Positions 5,010-5,733 of a DNA stretch of 5,733 bases are shown here, in pieces (the first letter of the stretch is position 1; each line of letters begins with the position of its first letter). This DNA is from Bacillota bacterium (GTDB taxonomy: Bacteria; Bacillota; Dethiobacteria; DTU022; JAAZDU01), in the NCBI GenBank assembly GCA_012512665.1, contig JAAZDU010000145.1, positions 1 to 5,733 of the forward strand. The letters run 5' to 3'. The notes below the pieces were generated by a model. It was given only the letters and a program-made list of their open reading frames with translations, was not told the DNA's origin and did not search any database. A program made the translations under genes and the position numbers.

Positions 5010-5270
5010 ATGATTCGGGTTTATACCTTGTGCGGCCAGGCGGGGGTTGTGTGCGCCCGGGTAATAGTAAAGGAAAGGATTGATGCCCATGCTCTAGCTG
5101 CAGTGTCCGTTGCGCTGCTGGGATGCATCCTGTCGGAAGGGGCCTTGGTTTTCCTCGGTTACATAAAGAATTACGGCGGAAACCAGATGGATGAACTTTT
5201 GTTGCTATATATAGTGTATTTTAAATGTTTAGGTTTTTATTTAAACTATTTATGGAGGGAGGAACAAAGA
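5010..5270 (+). other. Long leader with an uninterrupted reading frame fused to the exported protein frame
   Basis: Between the riboswitch terminator and the exported protein lie 275 bases. From ATG 5010 to 5270 there are 87 codons without a stop, in frame with the gene that follows. The middle reads HALAAVSVALLGCILSEGAL, membrane-like, and the end LYIVYFKCLGFYLNYLW. No convincing ribosome binding site precedes 5010, and the real start at 5271 has both a strong site and a signal peptide. I recognise no family. It is most likely untranslated leader, or the relic of a small membrane gene. The stretch 5196-5250 is very A+T-rich. Confidence 0.3.
5254..5262 (+). promoter_or_regulatory. Ribosome binding site deciding the start at 5271
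   Basis: GGAGGGAGG lies eight bases before ATG 5271. It is a near-ideal Shine-Dalgarno sequence and, with the signal peptide that follows, selects this start over the in-frame ATGs at 5010 and 5187. Confidence 0.75.
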
Positions 5271-5733
5271 ATGGCAGGCAAAGTTAGGAAAAAATACACG
5301 GCTCTTGTCCTTACTTTATTTATGATTATGTCAATCCTCAGACCATTGACTGCCTGGGCGGAAGAAGGGCAAGAGCAAGTTACACCACAAGAAGCTCTAA
5401 GCAAATTGGTTGACTATTATAAAGCCAATCAACCTAGCACGCCGACGGGAGATTGGGAAGCCTTTGTCGGCCTCTGGGGAGCAGGGGAAAATCTATCGGC
5501 TCCGCTGTGGCCCGATTACGCCTGGAAAACAAATAATTCGGAATTTGAAGCTGCTTCTGGAAATAAACATATATATTATATCTTTAGTTTGCTGAGCGCG
5601 GGAAAAAATCCGGCAAAGGCCTTTGAAAATGAGCGGAACCTTTTTGCCGAACTGGCAAATCAACAGAACCAACAAACAGGCAGCTTTGGGGACTATTTAG
5701 GAGATCACATATTTGCCATTATAGCTCTGGATG
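5271..5733 (+). CDS. Exported protein with prenyltransferase-like (alpha/alpha-toroid) repeats, B12-riboswitch controlled; 3' end outside window
   Basis: The 154 visible residues start with a classic signal peptide: basic MAGKVRKKY, hydrophobic core TALVLTLFMIMSIL, and a cleavage site after AWA (residue 30) before EEGQE. The mature part is helical (QEALSKLVDYYKANQ, DWEAFVGLWGAG) and reaches a repeat typical of terpene-cyclase/prenyltransferase toroids: FAELANQQNQQTGSFGDYLG then DHIFAIIALD (residues ~125-154). Bacterial exported proteins of this kind often continue with more toroid repeats and a DUF4430 domain, related to the C-terminal domain of transcobalamin and intrinsic factor. Together with the cobalamin riboswitch just upstream, this suggests a surface protein that binds or scavenges cobalamin, passing it to an importer. 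The regulation and export are well supported; the ligand is inference, because the rest of the protein is not visible. Alternatives are a surface protein of other function that is merely B12-regulated. No defects are seen. Confidence 0.82.
   Translation, partial: MAGKVRKKYTALVLTLFMIMSILRPLTAWAEEGQEQVTPQEALSKLVDYYKANQPSTPTGDWEAFVGLWGAGENLSAPLWPDYAWKTNNSEFEAASGNKHIYYIFSLLSAGKNPAKAFENERNLFAELANQQNQQTGSFGDYLGDHIFAIIALD

Noticed and set aside
4708..5013. A 101-codon plus-strand frame across the riboswitch
   Set aside because: The same bases carry the ordered conserved blocks of a cobalamin aptamer and terminator; the translation resembles no protein.
1..5733. CRISPR arrays, tRNA or rRNA genes, insertion-sequence ends
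   Set aside because: I saw no regularly spaced repeats, tRNA T-loop signature, rRNA segments, transposase text or matching terminal repeats with target duplications around the gene fragments.

Overview
The window reads as chromosomal DNA of a Gram-positive anaerobe. A Clostridia/Peptococcaceae-type Firmicute is my guess from the strong purine-rich ribosome binding sites (GGGGGAGG, GGAGGGAGG), the rho-independent hairpins, the B12 riboswitch ahead of an exported protein, and protein families I know mainly from Firmicutes. The exact organism cannot be told from the sequence. Most of the window is accessory DNA in decay, with several gene pieces joined end to end; only the two edges look like working genes.

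Left part (1-2678): the 3' end of a YgjP/DUF45-type zinc metalloprotease, then what looks like the wreck of a two-gene module, DUF6361 plus a large SF2 helicase. The DUF6361 gene has an in-frame amber codon where the family usually has Gln, and it is cut short. The helicase has lost its whole first motor domain (Walker A and DExx box). Its remaining C-terminal half is joined in frame, near 2370-2390, to the last ~97 residues of a DUF1287 protein that lacks the expected catalytic Cys. The YgjP, DUF6361 and helicase combination suggests a former defence island.

Middle part (2679-4700): a start-less one-helix membrane peptide, an intact small four-helix membrane protein with a Cys/His-rich tail, a short remnant of a coiled-coil family, an A+T-rich gene apparently cut at its 3' end, and a second, longer copy of the coiled-coil family broken by an in-frame TGA. 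The remnant and the longer copy share an IxxGxFTxFADxFFDG-type block, so they are paralogues. The A+T-rich gene lies between them like an insertion. A promoter-like pair (4599-4627) lies only ~30 bases ahead of a strong terminator (4656-4694).

Right part (4700-5733): an adenosylcobalamin-type riboswitch followed by its own terminator, a ~270-base leader, and the start of an exported protein with a signal peptide and an alpha/alpha-toroid (prenyltransferase-like) repeat. The riboswitch and protein type together suggest a cell-surface cobalamin-binding protein analogous to transcobalamin/intrinsic factor. The gene runs off the window. This is the most promising functional unit here.
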